Of a stretch of DNA of 64,000 nt, positions 53,742-64,000 are shown piece after piece (positions within the stretch are counted from its first letter, which is position 1; every line of letters begins with the position of its first letter). The notes under the pieces were generated by a model that was given only the letters and a program-made list of their open reading frames with translations, searched no databases and was not told the origin of the DNA. Origin of the DNA: Protostelium mycophagum (taxonomy: Eukaryota > Evosea > Variosea > Protosteliida > Protosteliaceae). The position numbers were made by a program, and so were the translations under genes. The stretch lies in contig KV920942.1 of the NCBI GenBank assembly GCA_002081555.1, positions 1 to 64,000 on the forward strand. Reading direction: 5' to 3'.

Positions 53742-53830
53742 GTCTGCGTAGCTCAGTCGGTTAGAGTGTAGGTCTCATACCTACGAATAGGGTCATCCTA
53801 AGGTCGTGAGTTCGATCCTCACCGCGGACA
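53742..53830 (+). tRNA. Elongator tRNA-Met(CAT) with a 15-nt intron
   Basis: Acceptor GTCTGCG pairs with CGCGGAC. The sequence TAGGTCTCATA is followed by CCTACGAATAGGGTC (53780-53794) and then ATCCTA. Removing those 15 nt, just 3' of position 37, restores the loop CTCATAA and a stem with the U31-U39 pair typical of eukaryotic elongator tRNA-Met. T-arm GTGAGTTCGATCCTCAC. Located between divergent flavocytochrome b2 and MDR genes. Confidence 0.92.
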
Positions 53831-54013
53831 ACTGTTTTGCCACTCATGAGTCTTGTCGGACACTCCGAAGATCTGAAATTGATGATATTTCCTGGTGTAT
53901 CTTTTTGATTACAAAATTTTTGTCTGGGCATGTCAAAAACGATTCCGCGGTTGCACAAACATCCCCGAGGCATTCACAAAGAGGAGAAGGAAGAACCATT
54001 TTATAGAAGAGAG

Positions 54014-55374
54014 ATGAGCACCCCACAGAAGATGAAGGCAGTCGTTGTTACCGAAGAACACTGGATCAAGCTGGCCGAAGTGGACGTACCCAAACCTCAG
54101 AAGGGAGAAGTTCTCGTCAAGATCCACAATGCAGGTCTCAATCCAACAGACTGGAAGCACGCGTAGGTTGATCCGATCTGCGACTCGATCTGACGTCATC
54201 ATAGCAAGTTCTTCTCTGAAGCTGGCAACATATCGGGATGTGATTTTGCTGGAGTCGTTGTTGAGGTATTACCGACCGCACCTTAAAAGTTGGGTAGTTG
54301 CTCACATGATCGATCAGGTCGGCCCAGAGACAGAAAATGTAAAAGTGGGAGACAGATTAGCAGGCATCATCCACGGCAGCTCTTCTTCAAGAACCGGTGC
54401 ATTTGCCGAGTATGGTGCTGCCGAGCCAGACCTCGCATTCAAGCTCCCAGACTCCGTCACATTCCAAGAGGGTGCCACTCTGGGTGCACCTCTGAACACC
54501 GCCGCGCAAGTCCTCTACCATCGTCTTAAAGTAGCTGAGCCCGGACAAAAGACCACGTGAGGATCATTCCCATCATCTGGCGCCAAAATTTGAATTTGAA
54601 TTCTAAAGACATGCAGCACCGAAAAGTCCATTTTGATTTGGTCCGGAGCAACTGCAGTGGGATTCTATGCTATTCAGCTCGCGAAACTGAGCGGATTGAC
54701 AGTCTTCACCACAGCCAGCCCCAACAATCACGAACTTCTAAAATCCCTTGGCGCCGACCACGTCTTTGACTACAGAGACCCAGAGGTAATTCCCGCCAAA
54801 ATCCACGATTTCCCGCCAAAACTGAACCTGGAAGGTTTCCAAGAAGATTCGCGAGGCCAGCAATGACAGAATCACGATCGGGTTGGATTGTATTTCAGAA
54901 TCGAGCACATTGAAGGCTGCGACAGACGCTTTCGGATCATCAGGTGGTGTTCTCATCACTTTGCTGCTGCCCAAGACCGAAACCCGTCCCGATGTCAAGG
55001 TGATTGTCTCAAGATGTACATGTGCATCATCATCGTAATCTGTCGACATAATCACTTACATAGAATAGGTCCAGCCCACCTTCTTGTACACTAGCTTGGG
55101 AAGAGATGTATTTATAGGAGCATTCAAACTTCCCGCTTCCCAACCAGACAATGAATTCCACAAGCATTGGGTCAAGGTACTCACTTGTCTTTCTATTACA
55201 TCAGGTGATCATGCTCACCTACATCAGATCGGAGAGAAGCTTTTGGCTGATGGAAAGTTAAAGTTCATTACGACCGAAGACAGAGGAGGATTAGAAGGTG
55301 TCGAGAGCGCCTTCACCGACATGATCAACGGAAAGAACAGAGCTACCAAGTACATCTTTACAAACTCGGCGTAA
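54014..55374 (+). CDS. Zinc-free MDR oxidoreductase (quinone reductase/enoyl reductase-like)
   Basis: Medium-chain dehydrogenase/reductase, NAD(P)H-dependent, of the group containing quinone oxidoreductases and trans-acting enoyl reductases. Start MSTPQKMKAVVVTEEHWIKL. GroES-like domain: AEVDVPKPQKGEVLVKIHNA, GLNPTDWKHA|KFFSEAGNIS, GCDFAGVVVE|VGPETENVKV, GDRLAGIIHG. Rossmann part: IWSGATAVGFYAIQLAKLSG, then SLGADHVFDYRDPEV. C-terminal: FLYTSLGRDVFIGAFKLPAS and GVESAFTDMINGKNRATKYI. Zinc-binding Cys residues of classic alcohol dehydrogenases are missing. An upstream in-frame stretch (from about 53930) has no better ATG context. Convergent with citrate synthase, 173 bp apart. Confidence 0.88.
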
Positions 55375-55547
55375 ATCGACCGGAAATAAATGAGTTGAGA
55401 AGTTTGAATCCTTTTGAGCACAAACGAGACTCTTCATCTTTGGAGGTGCGATGTCTTTCAATCATTTATAACTGCGAACTCTGCTTCCATGTCTTTATTT
55501 CAGAACCACGCTGCGTGTGTGGTACTGTGTGCTCGTGTTCCATCCGC

Positions 55548-57807
55548 TCATCTCTTTTCGGCCACGTGCCATCTCTTGTTTTGGGCGGAATAGTACATCT
55601 GTTCTGTGACGAACCGCTTCTCCACTTGTGGCTCCCTCTGTGCTTGGGGCACGTAATCGCGAGTCTCTTCGCCGACGTATACCTGCTCGAAATTACACCG
55701 TTGTAGATACGATTTTGGCGCGAAAATCGCGAAAATGGAATAGGAAGACGCACCTGCTTGGGGCGGACGATTCTGAGCTCGGGGTCGTCTTGAAGCTCCA
55801 GCCAGTGGGCCAGCCAACCCACAGTCCTGGGAATTGCGAACAATACCGGGAACATGTCTGTGGGGAATCCCATGGCCTGGAGACTTTCAGCCGTGGATTC
55901 TGAAAGTAATTTTCGCTCGAAACTACACCGTTGTAGACAATCAAAAATAGTATACCTTGTAAATGAGCCCACTGTAGAAGTCAACATTTGGGTATAGCTT
56001 TCTTTTGACAAAGTATTCGTCTTTCAGAGCAATTTGCTCAAGTGCAGTAGCGACCTCGATGAGTGGCTCTCTTCCCACGACGTCAAACACCTTCTCATTT
56101 CAATACGACTTTGATGACGTCATCCAGAAAAATTTTCCCGCCAAAATGAGATTTCAAAATTCGAATTCGGACCTCGTAAGCGACCCTGCGAATGATCTTG
56201 GCGCGGGGGTCGTAATTCTTGTACACTCTGTGGCCGAAACCCATCAATTTCTTCTTTCTATTTTTAACATCCTCAATGAACTGTGGGATCTTGTCGACAG
56301 TTCCGATCTCCTCCAACATGCGGAGTACAGCCTGACGGGGGTTACGTCAATCTACAACGAGATCCAGGAATCTCACCTCATTGGCACCACCGTGCAGGGG
56401 GCCGTAAAGAGCGGAAGCGGCAGCGGCAATGGCTGTATAAGGGTCGGTTCCTGCAGAGGCTACGTGGCGCACAGCCGCAGTGGAACAGTTCATCTCATGA
56501 TCAGCATGCAAGATGAAGAGGACGTCCAATGCGTGCACCAACTTTGGGTGAGGTCTAAGACTGTCAGTTGTCGTAATGACAAGTAATGACATCATCAAAG
56601 TTGTCATCTATGGGTATCATGACATCTTCGATGATGACATGAGACATCATGACGTCATCACTTACGTAAATTGGGACTCGGAGAGATGATCGAGCATGTA
56701 CAAAAAGTTGGCGGTGAAGTCCAATTTGTCACTCGGCTGGTTGTAGGGTCTCCCAATTCGGTGACGGTAAGCACACGCGGCGATCGTCGTTATCTTACCG
56801 ATGATGCGGTAAATCTGCTTGTTCCTCAGAAGCTTTTGCTTGTACACTCCCTCTCCTAACAATACTCAGATATTTATTTATTGGCGAGTTGTAGTTGTAC
56901 GATTTTACGTAGAATTTAGTTGTTTGTACAGAGTTCGGTGAAGCCTTTTGTGATGACGTCATAACACGAATGAACTGAATTGTAGATGAGTGAAAGATAC
57001 CTTGCAGTGCGGGGTTCGCCTCAGGGTAGAAAGTGGCGAGTGCGGCCATGGAGGACACCAGCATGCCCATAGGATGAGCGTCATATCTAAAGTTTTGCAT
57101 CAGAGAGATGAGGTTCTCGTGTATGAAAGTGTGTGTCATGATGTGCTTGTTCCAGGTGTTGGATTGGGACTGTTAAGATATCAGGTTTGATGATTCATCG
57201 TTGTGTTGATTTATGAGCACTGTTCACATTGCGAACCTTTTAGAAGCAGATCCGACATTCTAAATAATGATATCCAATAATATCATCACCTTGGTGGGTA
57301 ATTCACCATTGATCAAGAGGAAAGCGACTTCCATGAAATTGGAAGACTCTGCGAGCTGCTCGATGGGGTATCCTCTATACAAGAGTATCCCTTTGTCACC
57401 ATCGATATACGTGATACGACTGGTAGCCGAGGCAGTGTTCATGTATCCGGGATCATAGAGACTATTGAGAGATCAGATTGATGAATAAATATTCTTCGAC
57501 TCACGTTACACCGAGTTTAGAGAGATCAGTGGCCTTGGCAGTTCCATTCTTGATTGGTATCTCCACAGTCTTTCCCGTGAGATTTCCGTTGGCGTCTTTC
57601 AGCTGCTTCTATCAGACAAAATGGTAAAATATTTTCTTTGACATCACCTGAACCACGACACTCCCCTCCTTGTTAGCTCTAAGTCCATCAGAAAATGTAG
57701 GCATGTGTTTACACTTACTGTGCTGGTGCGGCGGTATTAGCTCTCTCAGGGCCGTAGAAGACGGGATTAGGATTGATTTGAGCAGCAAGACGTTGCAGTC
57801 TGTGCAT
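55548..57807 (-). CDS. CS: Citrate synthase with PTS2-like N-terminus
   Basis: Condenses oxaloacetate and acetyl-CoA. The protein begins [29 protein letters not shown] fits the peroxisomal PTS2 pattern except for the last residue (I instead of L/A/F). The body is bacterial/peroxisomal type: [40 protein letters not shown] and [20 protein letters not shown] (catalytic His). [20 protein letters not shown] (catalytic His) and [20 protein letters not shown] (catalytic Asp in VDFYSG) follow. The end is [18 protein letters not shown]. Catalytic residues are complete. By analogy with plant and Dictyostelium glyoxysomal/peroxisomal enzymes it may serve the glyoxylate cycle. A mitochondrial role cannot be excluded. 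Confidence 0.92.
56585..56660. repeat. TGA(C/T)ATCA / TGACGTCA palindrome cluster in a citrate synthase intron
   Basis: About 76 bp of alternating ATGACATCA, GATGATGACAT and CATGACGTCATCA words, nearly all self-complementary, similar in style to the cluster at 29137. Confidence 0.7.
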
Positions 57808-58198
57808 GTTGTCCTTCGTTCGAGTTTTGTTGTTGTGTTGAAATTCCCGATTTGTAAAACTTGAACACAGCCGTTCCCCCTCCGGAAAAACAATTTTTCC
57901 GTGCATCTACAGCGCTCTAGAGCGTTGCAACATATTGGACAAATTTTGATGTGAATTACCTCATTCACATGTGTGTTAAAATATATATGAAAGAGTACAT
58001 ATCAAGGCTGCAAAATTGATTTGAGTTTAAAAAAATTAGCTGCTCACCATCATTGATACTTGTCTTCTCTGCTTTGAGGATTCGATCTGCGCAGCAATTT
58101 TAGGTAAACACCCTTGCTCCCGTCATGACAACAAACTCGAACGAAGGACAGCAAGGGGAGCACCAAATTCACTGAATCCATCGTCTACAACGAGATAA

Positions 58199-60202
58199 AT
58201 GGCAACAATGCGCCATAATCGGTTGTCCATATCATTCTCTATGTCTCGCATAAATCTTGCTGCAACATATCGACATAGAACAAATTCATCGTCGCTGGCG
58301 GAAAGGCCAGCATCAGACATTCTGAAAGATCCAGACTGTCCGCCCTCTCCGGACCCTTCTTTAAGAAGATGGAAGCTGGCATATGAAGAGCTCGGACGGT
58401 CACGCACGTGGTCAACAGATTCTCCCGAATTACGGACAAGGGCTACATCTTTTGAAGGACAGAAGATCGTCTCAGTCAATGTGAGCCTCAGCAATGTCAT
58501 TTTACATGAATTACTGGGAAGTGGCGGTTCTGGCGCACAGGTACGAATGAATGATTCTGTCGGCGCTGACCTTGAGCAGATCTACAAGGCTTCCGCAGAT
58601 GGATTCAGCTTTGCCGCCAAAATATTGAGAACAGAAAATGTAGCCGAGGTCAGCTTCTTAATCACATGATCCTCTGACTGAATCTCCCATCAGGCCATCG
58701 ATGCCATAAAATCAGAGATCAACATCTGTATGAGCCTCAATCACGAACACATTGTCAAGTATCTCTCACATGAGATCACTCCAGATGACATCCGATTCTA
58801 TATGCCATTCTATTCCGCCACCCTCCATTCCGTCATCTTGTCCAAAAAGAATGCGAAGAGATCATTCACCGAAGACGAAGTCATTGGCCTCATGCTCCAA
58901 GTGGCAAAAGGGCTTTACTATCTACACAACTTGCCCACTCCCATCGTGCATAGAGATCTCAAATCAGAAAACATCTTTGTGGAATTTGACAGAGACAAAA
59001 CGATCAAGAAGTTGAAGATTGGTAGGTCTTCATTTGGATCTGGTATTTGTGGTATTTGTGGTATTTGTGGACTTGTACATTTTCATTGATGTTTTTACTT
59101 CCGTTAAGTAACGCGAGATTCGCGGTATGTAACCGCAATAATGAAGTTTTGTTGAGGAATTCTCGTTAAGGACCGTGAAAAATGCGGTTTCTTACCGTAG
59201 TTGTACGAAAATAATTTAAATCGGGTACACTTCGAAAAACCACGGTTCTTAACGCAAGAATTACGGTATACAACCGTGACAGATCCCAAATCTTCTGACT
59301 TTTTGTAGGAGATTTTGACACGTCAAAAATATTAGAGGCAGTGAACCACAAAACCTTCACCAGGATCGGCACAAATGGGTGAGTCAACGTTTGATGACGT
59401 CATCACTCGTATCATACCAATATTTTTATGTTGAACCGTTTGCGTTTGTTTTGTGCCAAAGAAAGGATTTTTCGCGGTAATTACCGCAGTGTTTGGTTGT
59501 GTTGTGGCTCTACCGCGTTGTAGATTGATCGTAAATACGCTTGTCCTTCCGTCAATCGCAAGTTTAAGATTCGCAGTATGACATCATCACATATTGTTGT
59601 GATATCCTCATATGATATCATGGAGTCGTATTGACATATTCAGCTTTATGGCGCCAGAGATTATTCTCGGAAAAAGCGGGTACACGTCACAAGCAGATAG
59701 TGAGTGTTCTTACAAATTTACGAAAGCTACACCGTATTTTTTAAAGTTGTTTTTCTGAACGTTTTGTTCGTGTCTTTGGACAATCCAAATCTATTGCAAT
59801 TTAATGTGAAATAAATAGTTGATACACTGATGACGTGTTGCAACATAAATAAAGCGGGTGAAAGCCGTTCAAATTGTGCAAACTGTGGCAAGCGCAGCTT
59901 CTTCCAAGTCAAGATCCCACCGCAATACCATAATCGTCAATTGCATATCCTGACGTTCTTAAGTATGGTCCTTTGGCATGGTGATGGTCGAGCTGATGAC
60001 GCTCGAATTTCCATTCAACAATATACCAAATCGGGCAGAGAGGCAACTCCTCATCGAGAAGGGCAAGAGACCCATAATACCTGCCGAGATCGAGGCGAAA
60101 TTTCAGCGAATTTTCCCGGTGTGGAAGCTGAGCACCAAGCGAGATCCGGCGAAGAGAGCCACTGCAGACAAATTGACTTGGAAATTGAGAGAGTTGATGT
60201 AA
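58199..60202 (+). CDS. TKL-like protein kinase with DFD in place of DFG
   Basis: A full kinase domain follows a Ser/Arg-rich N-terminal region (PSLRRWKLAYEELGRSRTWS). Glycine loop LLGSGGSGAQV, VAIK-type lysine FAAKIL, helix-C Glu in IKSEINICMSLNHEHIVKY. HRD loop PIVHRDLKSENIFVEF is intact. The metal-binding motif reads KIGDFDTSKIL, so Gly of DFG is Asp. Activation segment NGFMAPEIILGKSGYTSQAD, helix F WSFGMVMVELMT, end RDPAKRATADKLTWKLRELM. Catalytic Lys, Glu, Asp (HRD) and Asp (DFD) are all present, so activity is possible. Divergent to citrate synthase with about 390 bp between starts. An intron carries (TGGTATTTG)n. Confidence 0.88.
59038..59070 (+). repeat. 9-nt microsatellite TGGTATTTG in a kinase intron
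   Basis: Three perfect TGGTATTTG units lie just after the donor site preceding the DFD exon. Confidence 0.8.
59100..59290. repeat. Cluster of CGGTAA/TTACCG palindromes in a kinase intron
   Basis: Within 190 bp: CCGTTAAGTAACG, GCGGTATGTAACCGC, GTTAAGGACCGTG, GCGGTTTCTTACCG, CACGGTTCTTAACG and ACGGTATACAACCGT. Each is a short stem with a small loop. Confidence 0.7.
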
Positions 60203-61586
60203 TAGTAGAGTTGTAGATGGACACAAGGTCGGGGTGTTCGGGTCGCAGTGTACATTCGTATCGAAATAAAGACCCAACTTTTTCAAGAACGTATTTGTGG
60301 TTCGTCTTTTTAAAGTTTACTATATTCCCCCAGTTCTCGTTAATGAACACGTTAATTACCGAGATTTTTAATGTGGTGCGGGGAATCTGACCAAACTCTG
60401 CAATAATAGTAAAGGCTGATATTTGGTGAACCTCTGCCCCGCAGTTTAAGTGAATAATTACTCATCTGTACATCCTGACATTTTTCTGGGTTCCCCGACT
60501 TAATCCACAAAAACGAACAGAGCCATCGGACGGAAAAATTGCTCAGATTTCCTCGAAAATCGCCTTTTCTAATCGGAACTAATCGGGTGTTGCTGTCGCG
60601 ACGTGCACATGGTCACTATAGTCGGAAATGTACACCGACTAAAATTGTGTTTACAGGACGAAGCTTCTGTTCGGGAACTTCATCCGTTGCTCATTGCCGT
60701 CTAAATTTTCCTAAGGACGAACCGTCTTCCGACCGGTTAAAACCGGATGACTGAAATAATTGTCCCGGGAAATTTGGAATCATGTCCTCGAGTCCCCTGG
60801 GCGCGAAACCGCAGCACGTCAACGAAAAGTCGGTAGGTCCGAGGTCGACCTTACAATTTACCCGTTGTAATTAACCGTTGTAATCTCTGACCCTCTTCAA
60901 TTGTGGATGCTTTTGAATCTTTACTTTGTCTACTTACCTCGAGCTTGTACGCTGTATCACTGCACTTCGTGTTGTTGCGGCTGTCCGGGGCAGTGAGCAG
61001 TCGTTCTTTCGTTCTGGACGACACTGCAACATTACGCATTACGTAACTGTCTAATCCATTCGTGGTGTATTCCGTGAGATTTCGTTCCGAAATTCAAGTC
61101 CGAAGAAATTATCCGAACGGCTAATTAAATTTGTACGAATAAATTACGAATAAAAGAATTACCCTCTCAAAGAAAACCGGGTAATGAAGAAAATCTCCTC
61201 ACTTTGCGGTAACAACCGTGCCAGAGCGACTTCCCTTCTACTTCTTTGGTTGTACATAATTTGTGAAACAAGCAACAAGACAGCCACGAAGAAACAAATT
61301 GAAATGGACAACAGCAAGACTTGGGGAGTATACGACCATCCTTGGCCACATAAGACCGTCTCACAATTAGAGAGCTCAGAGGTGTTACTCCTTTCACGCA
61401 TTGTTCGCAGATCTGAATGTCACAGGTGCTTCCTCGTCTGCGACGATACTTAGAACTCGGCGAGAGGAGACTTGCGTTTTTCGAAAAGCCTATGAGCACA
61501 CTCACTCCCTCCGAACAGGTGCGTATTAAGACCCAACCCATAGGGCCAACCATCTGACAACATGGTAGATTTCCATTCTTGCATCC
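60203..61586. other. Region without recognised gene; one weak membrane ORF (minus)
   Basis: Mostly non-coding. On the minus strand a frame at 61159-61401 has WSYTPQVLLLSISICFFVAV then LLLVSQIMYNQRSRREVALA, one plausible membrane helix. Upstream minus sequence is Cys-rich (CDIQICEQCVKG), so a small type I membrane protein is possible. The exon chain could not be closed. Confidence 0.3.
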
Positions 61587-62395
61587 ATGAATGCATGTGC
61601 TTCGAGCATATTCAGCCAGTGTACAACTGTGAGAGGACAATGGCAGAAGAACTATGATCCCGATCCAGAGACACCCACCAACAGAGAGAAGGTCCGCAAG
61701 TTTGAAGCCATCATTAAGGTAGGCGACATGAGAGACTTGATGATGTTCATTCTGAACCAATGTAGTTACGCCCTGAGAGCGGATTGTTACCCATGCTCGA
61801 ATCTTTGGCTGAGGAGGGTCAATTTGAATACGCTTGCGAGGTGAGTTTATTCACAACTATATACGAAGTGATGCTTATTGTTTGTAAAGATAGTGGACCT
61901 GATCAGAAGAATGGCACACTACAACAAGAAGAGAACAAAGAGAGACTGGGCGGAATCCGAGAAGTATGTAGAGAAGGTTGTTCCCGCCAAAAAGTCGAGG
62001 TCCACCCCCAACTCACCGGCAAACAACTCCCCTCAATCCCCCTCCTCTTCCTCCCCCTCCCACCCCCCCTATTCATCCCCCTCCCCCATGCCCTCTCCTC
62101 AAAGGTAACCCGTATCATCATCTTTGACACTTGCTGACGCCTTCTTCAGAGAGCTTCCCACACTCCCGAGTGTCGCGGCATTATTAAACCCCACCCCTGT
62201 ACCTTTTACAACCAATTTTACAAACAATATTACAACGGCGGACAACACTCTCCTTGCAAGAGAAGTGGCCAGTTTACAACGAGAGCTGGCACAAACAAAG
62301 ACCAGATTGAACTGGTTTGAGACACACTGCACGTACACAGATGCGACACCGAACACCCTTTTGAGATTAGCGAGCCAGGCTATTGGCTCGTTGTA
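61587..62395 (+). CDS. Uncharacterised protein with Pro/Ser-rich centre and short coiled coil
   Basis: Four exons join in frame: MNACASSIFSQCTTVRGQWQ...EAIIK | LRPESGLLPMLESLAEEGQF...ACE | IVDLIRRMAHYNKKRTKRDW... | ELPTLPSVAALLNPTPVPFT.... The first intron is about 47 nt. Residues about 70-110 are a Ser/Pro stretch (NSPANNSPQSPSSSSPSHPP), probably disordered. The C-terminus has a short predicted coiled coil (LLAREVASLQRELAQTKTRL) and ends RLASQAIGSL. No family was recognised. A basic KKRTKRDW patch might be nuclear targeting. It lies just upstream of INO80B on the same strand. Confidence 0.6.
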
Positions 62396-62635
62396 AATTT
62401 AGAAAACATTGTACAATACAATATAAAGAGGAGAATTTAGTTTTATCTTCATCTCACACATCATTCGTTGAAAATGGTTTGCTTGTCCATGATTGATTCG
62501 AGATTGCTTCTGACACATGGACTCATGAACGTCATCTCAGCCTTGATTTCCGCTCTTAATTGTTTCCAAAACTTGTTGTTTTCGCCTCTTTTTTGGAACA
62601 TGGGATCGGATGATACATTATTTTAAAGAAAGAGG

Positions 62636-63976
62636 ATGAGCGACGCGAAGCCCAAGCTCAGCATCAAACTCAAGTTAAACGGGGAGACTACAGGCTCTCA
62701 CGTCTTAACGGCTCCTCAGACCTCATGGACTGGCAGAAGACAAAAGAAACTGAGAATAGAGGATTCAAGTGAAGAAGAAGAACCGGCTCAGGAGGAGGAT
62801 CCAGAAGATGAAAATGTGGATGAAGATATTGACATCGAAGAGGAGGACGAAGAGATTGAGGATGAGGACTCTGACTCGGTAGGTCTCTCACTATCATTCA
62901 TTATTTTGATCGCCATAGCCGCCCTTACGCTCCACAAGAAGATCTCAGGCAGATGATTTGGTAGGTTCATATGTATGATCTATCCTGACATAATGATCAG
63001 ATCGACACCAACTCAAAAGACTCTATAAATTCTAGAGACAGTGATGGTTCAGTACACCGATCAATGTCCAGCAGAAGAAGAAAACCCAAAATTGACAAGC
63101 CAGACGAATTCATAGATGAGCCAAAAGCCCTCATATCAACCAGAGTCTCTGCGAGACAGAGAGCTGCCAGAGGCATCACAGACGAATTGACCGAAGAAGT
63201 CGGCACTATGGAAGAACTCCTCGCCCTTCCATTATGTACGATCCATCACGTCTTCATTTTTTCATCATTCTGAACAACTGCAGCACGGAACCAAAAGAAG
63301 AGAGACAAAAAAGAGGATTCTGAAGAACAGAGAGCTGCAAAGATCCAGAGAAGGAGGGAACAGAGTCTCAGGGCCGTTGAAAATGAGAAGGTATGAGTTC
63401 CAATCACTCTCCTTTTCTATGTCTTTGACAGCCGAAACTCTGTTTTAGTGATCAGAATATACCGATAGTGTTGTGCCGCAGTGTATACTGCAACAAAATA
63501 ATAATTGTTTGTATTTCTTTTGGTGTGCTCAGAAAAATTCGAGGCTAGTTGTAGATTGACAATTATAGAATCAAGCCATCGAGAAATTGCTGAACAAAAA
63601 TTCCAAAAAAAAGAAAAAGAGCAAGGCTGCAGAGGAAGAAAAGGTGAGGATTTATTTAATTTTTTATTTAATTTTTAATAATTTATTTCCTGGCATTGTA
63701 TAAAATCTAATTGAATAAAATAATGATAAAGACGCTCAAATATCACAGCAAGCACAAGCACAAGCCGAAGCCGCTGCAGCTGAAGAAATGAAGATCCTCA
63801 CAGAGGGTGGAGACGGTACTGCAGCCGTCGCGAGACCCGTCTTTCCCCCGAAAGCCAAGATATTGGAAAACTACGTGAGATATGTATCCAACAGAAACGG
63901 CCACTTCTTAACTCTTCCTGCCAACACTAGAATGCCCTTCCTTGAAAAGAAAACCGAGACAGTGAAGACAAATTGA
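62636..63976 (+). CDS. INO80B: INO80 chromatin-remodelling complex subunit B (PAPA-1/Ies2)
   Basis: INO80B/Ies2 binds the INO80 ATPase core and stimulates nucleosome remodelling. N-terminus MSDAKPKLSIKLKLNGETTG has the family's short Lys/Leu-Lys opening. A long acidic stretch follows (EDSSEEEEPAQEEDPEDENV and on). The PAPA-1-like region has ISTRVSARQRAARGITDELT, MEELLALPLS and RNQKKRDKKEDSEEQRAAKI. QRRREQSLRAVENEKNQAIE and KLLNKNSKKKKKSKAAEEEK complete it. The C-terminus (MKILTEGGDGTAAV, ENYVRYVSNRNGHFLTLPAN) holds the short HIT-zinc-finger-replacing tail and ends at TETVKTN. Five exons. The HIT-type zinc finger of animal INO80B was not seen. Confidence 0.83.
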
Positions 63977-64000
63977 AATAAAAAACTGTTGAACACTCAT

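Noticed and set aside
55466-56011. 181-codon minus-strand frame as a separate protein
   Set aside because: It is citrate synthase exons read through introns in alternate frames.
61167-61760. 197-codon minus-strand frame as a complete Cys-rich gene
   Set aside because: Part of it is antisense to the plus-strand gene starting at 61587, and no family match was seen. Only a possible membrane helix at its end was kept, as a weak note.

Overview
This is a nuclear genome fragment from a eukaryote, probably single-celled. The genes are split by many very short introns (commonly about 45-70 nt, gt...ag, often ending in TTGTAG). tRNA genes sit between genes and inside introns, and one tRNA carries a classical anticodon-loop intron. 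Gene content (MED23, INO80B, MZT1, cullin-1, TMEM53, DAG-lipase, OSCA/TMEM63 channel, EFM7-type methyltransferase, a citrate synthase with a PTS2-like N-terminus, flavocytochrome b2) is that of a free-living heterotroph outside core fungi. An amoebozoan such as a protosteloid amoeba fits, but that is inference and weakly held. No ribosomal genes, CRISPR arrays or recognisable retroelements were seen. One 100-base run of N marks an assembly gap (14564-14663).

Layout. 0.75-6.6 kb: EFM7-like methyltransferase (-), MZT1 (-), then TEX2/NVJ2-type lipid-transfer protein (+), apparently spliced into an NTF2/SnoaL-like domain. 6.9-13.2 kb: small membrane protein (-), CUL1 (+), AMACR-like racemase (+) with an internal gap and a duplicated exon. 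13.2-19.4 kb: sparse region with two tRNA-Val copies, an N gap, a possible CYTH-like protein (-) and weak ORFs. 19.6-23.5 kb: long coiled-coil protein (+) hosting an intronic tRNA-Arg. 23.7-26.4 kb: foldback repeat, tRNA-Gly, secreted subtilisin (-) and a duplicated fragment of its 3' end. 26.5-32.1 kb: acyltransferase and OSCA/TMEM63 channel (-). 33.6-36.5 kb: TMEM53-like protein (-) with intronic tRNA-Arg, and GNAT acetyltransferase (+). 36.8-41.6 kb: DAG-lipase (+). 42.1-50.8 kb: MED23 (-). 51.0-55.4 kb: flavocytochrome b2 (-), intron-containing tRNA-Met, MDR oxidoreductase (+). 55.5-60.2 kb: citrate synthase (-) and a TKL-like kinase with DFD instead of DFG (+). 61.6-64 kb: uncharacterised protein and INO80B (+).

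The genes are a mixed housekeeping set rather than one pathway, though several concern lipid handling (TEX2, AMACR, acyltransferase, DAG-lipase). Divergent pairs with 80-400 bp between starts are frequent.

The main unexplained structure is in the non-coding DNA. Several short palindrome-forming words recur dozens of times in introns and spacers, in both orientations: TCTACAACG/CGTTGTAGA, TGACGTCA, GAAATTTC, GCGGC-N-GCCGC hairpins and CGGTAA/TTACCG. In at least one intron the first motif forms a 9-bp inverted repeat joining the two splice sites. Exon boundaries below were read by eye from reading frame and family similarity, so spans are gene envelopes from start to stop codon with introns included.
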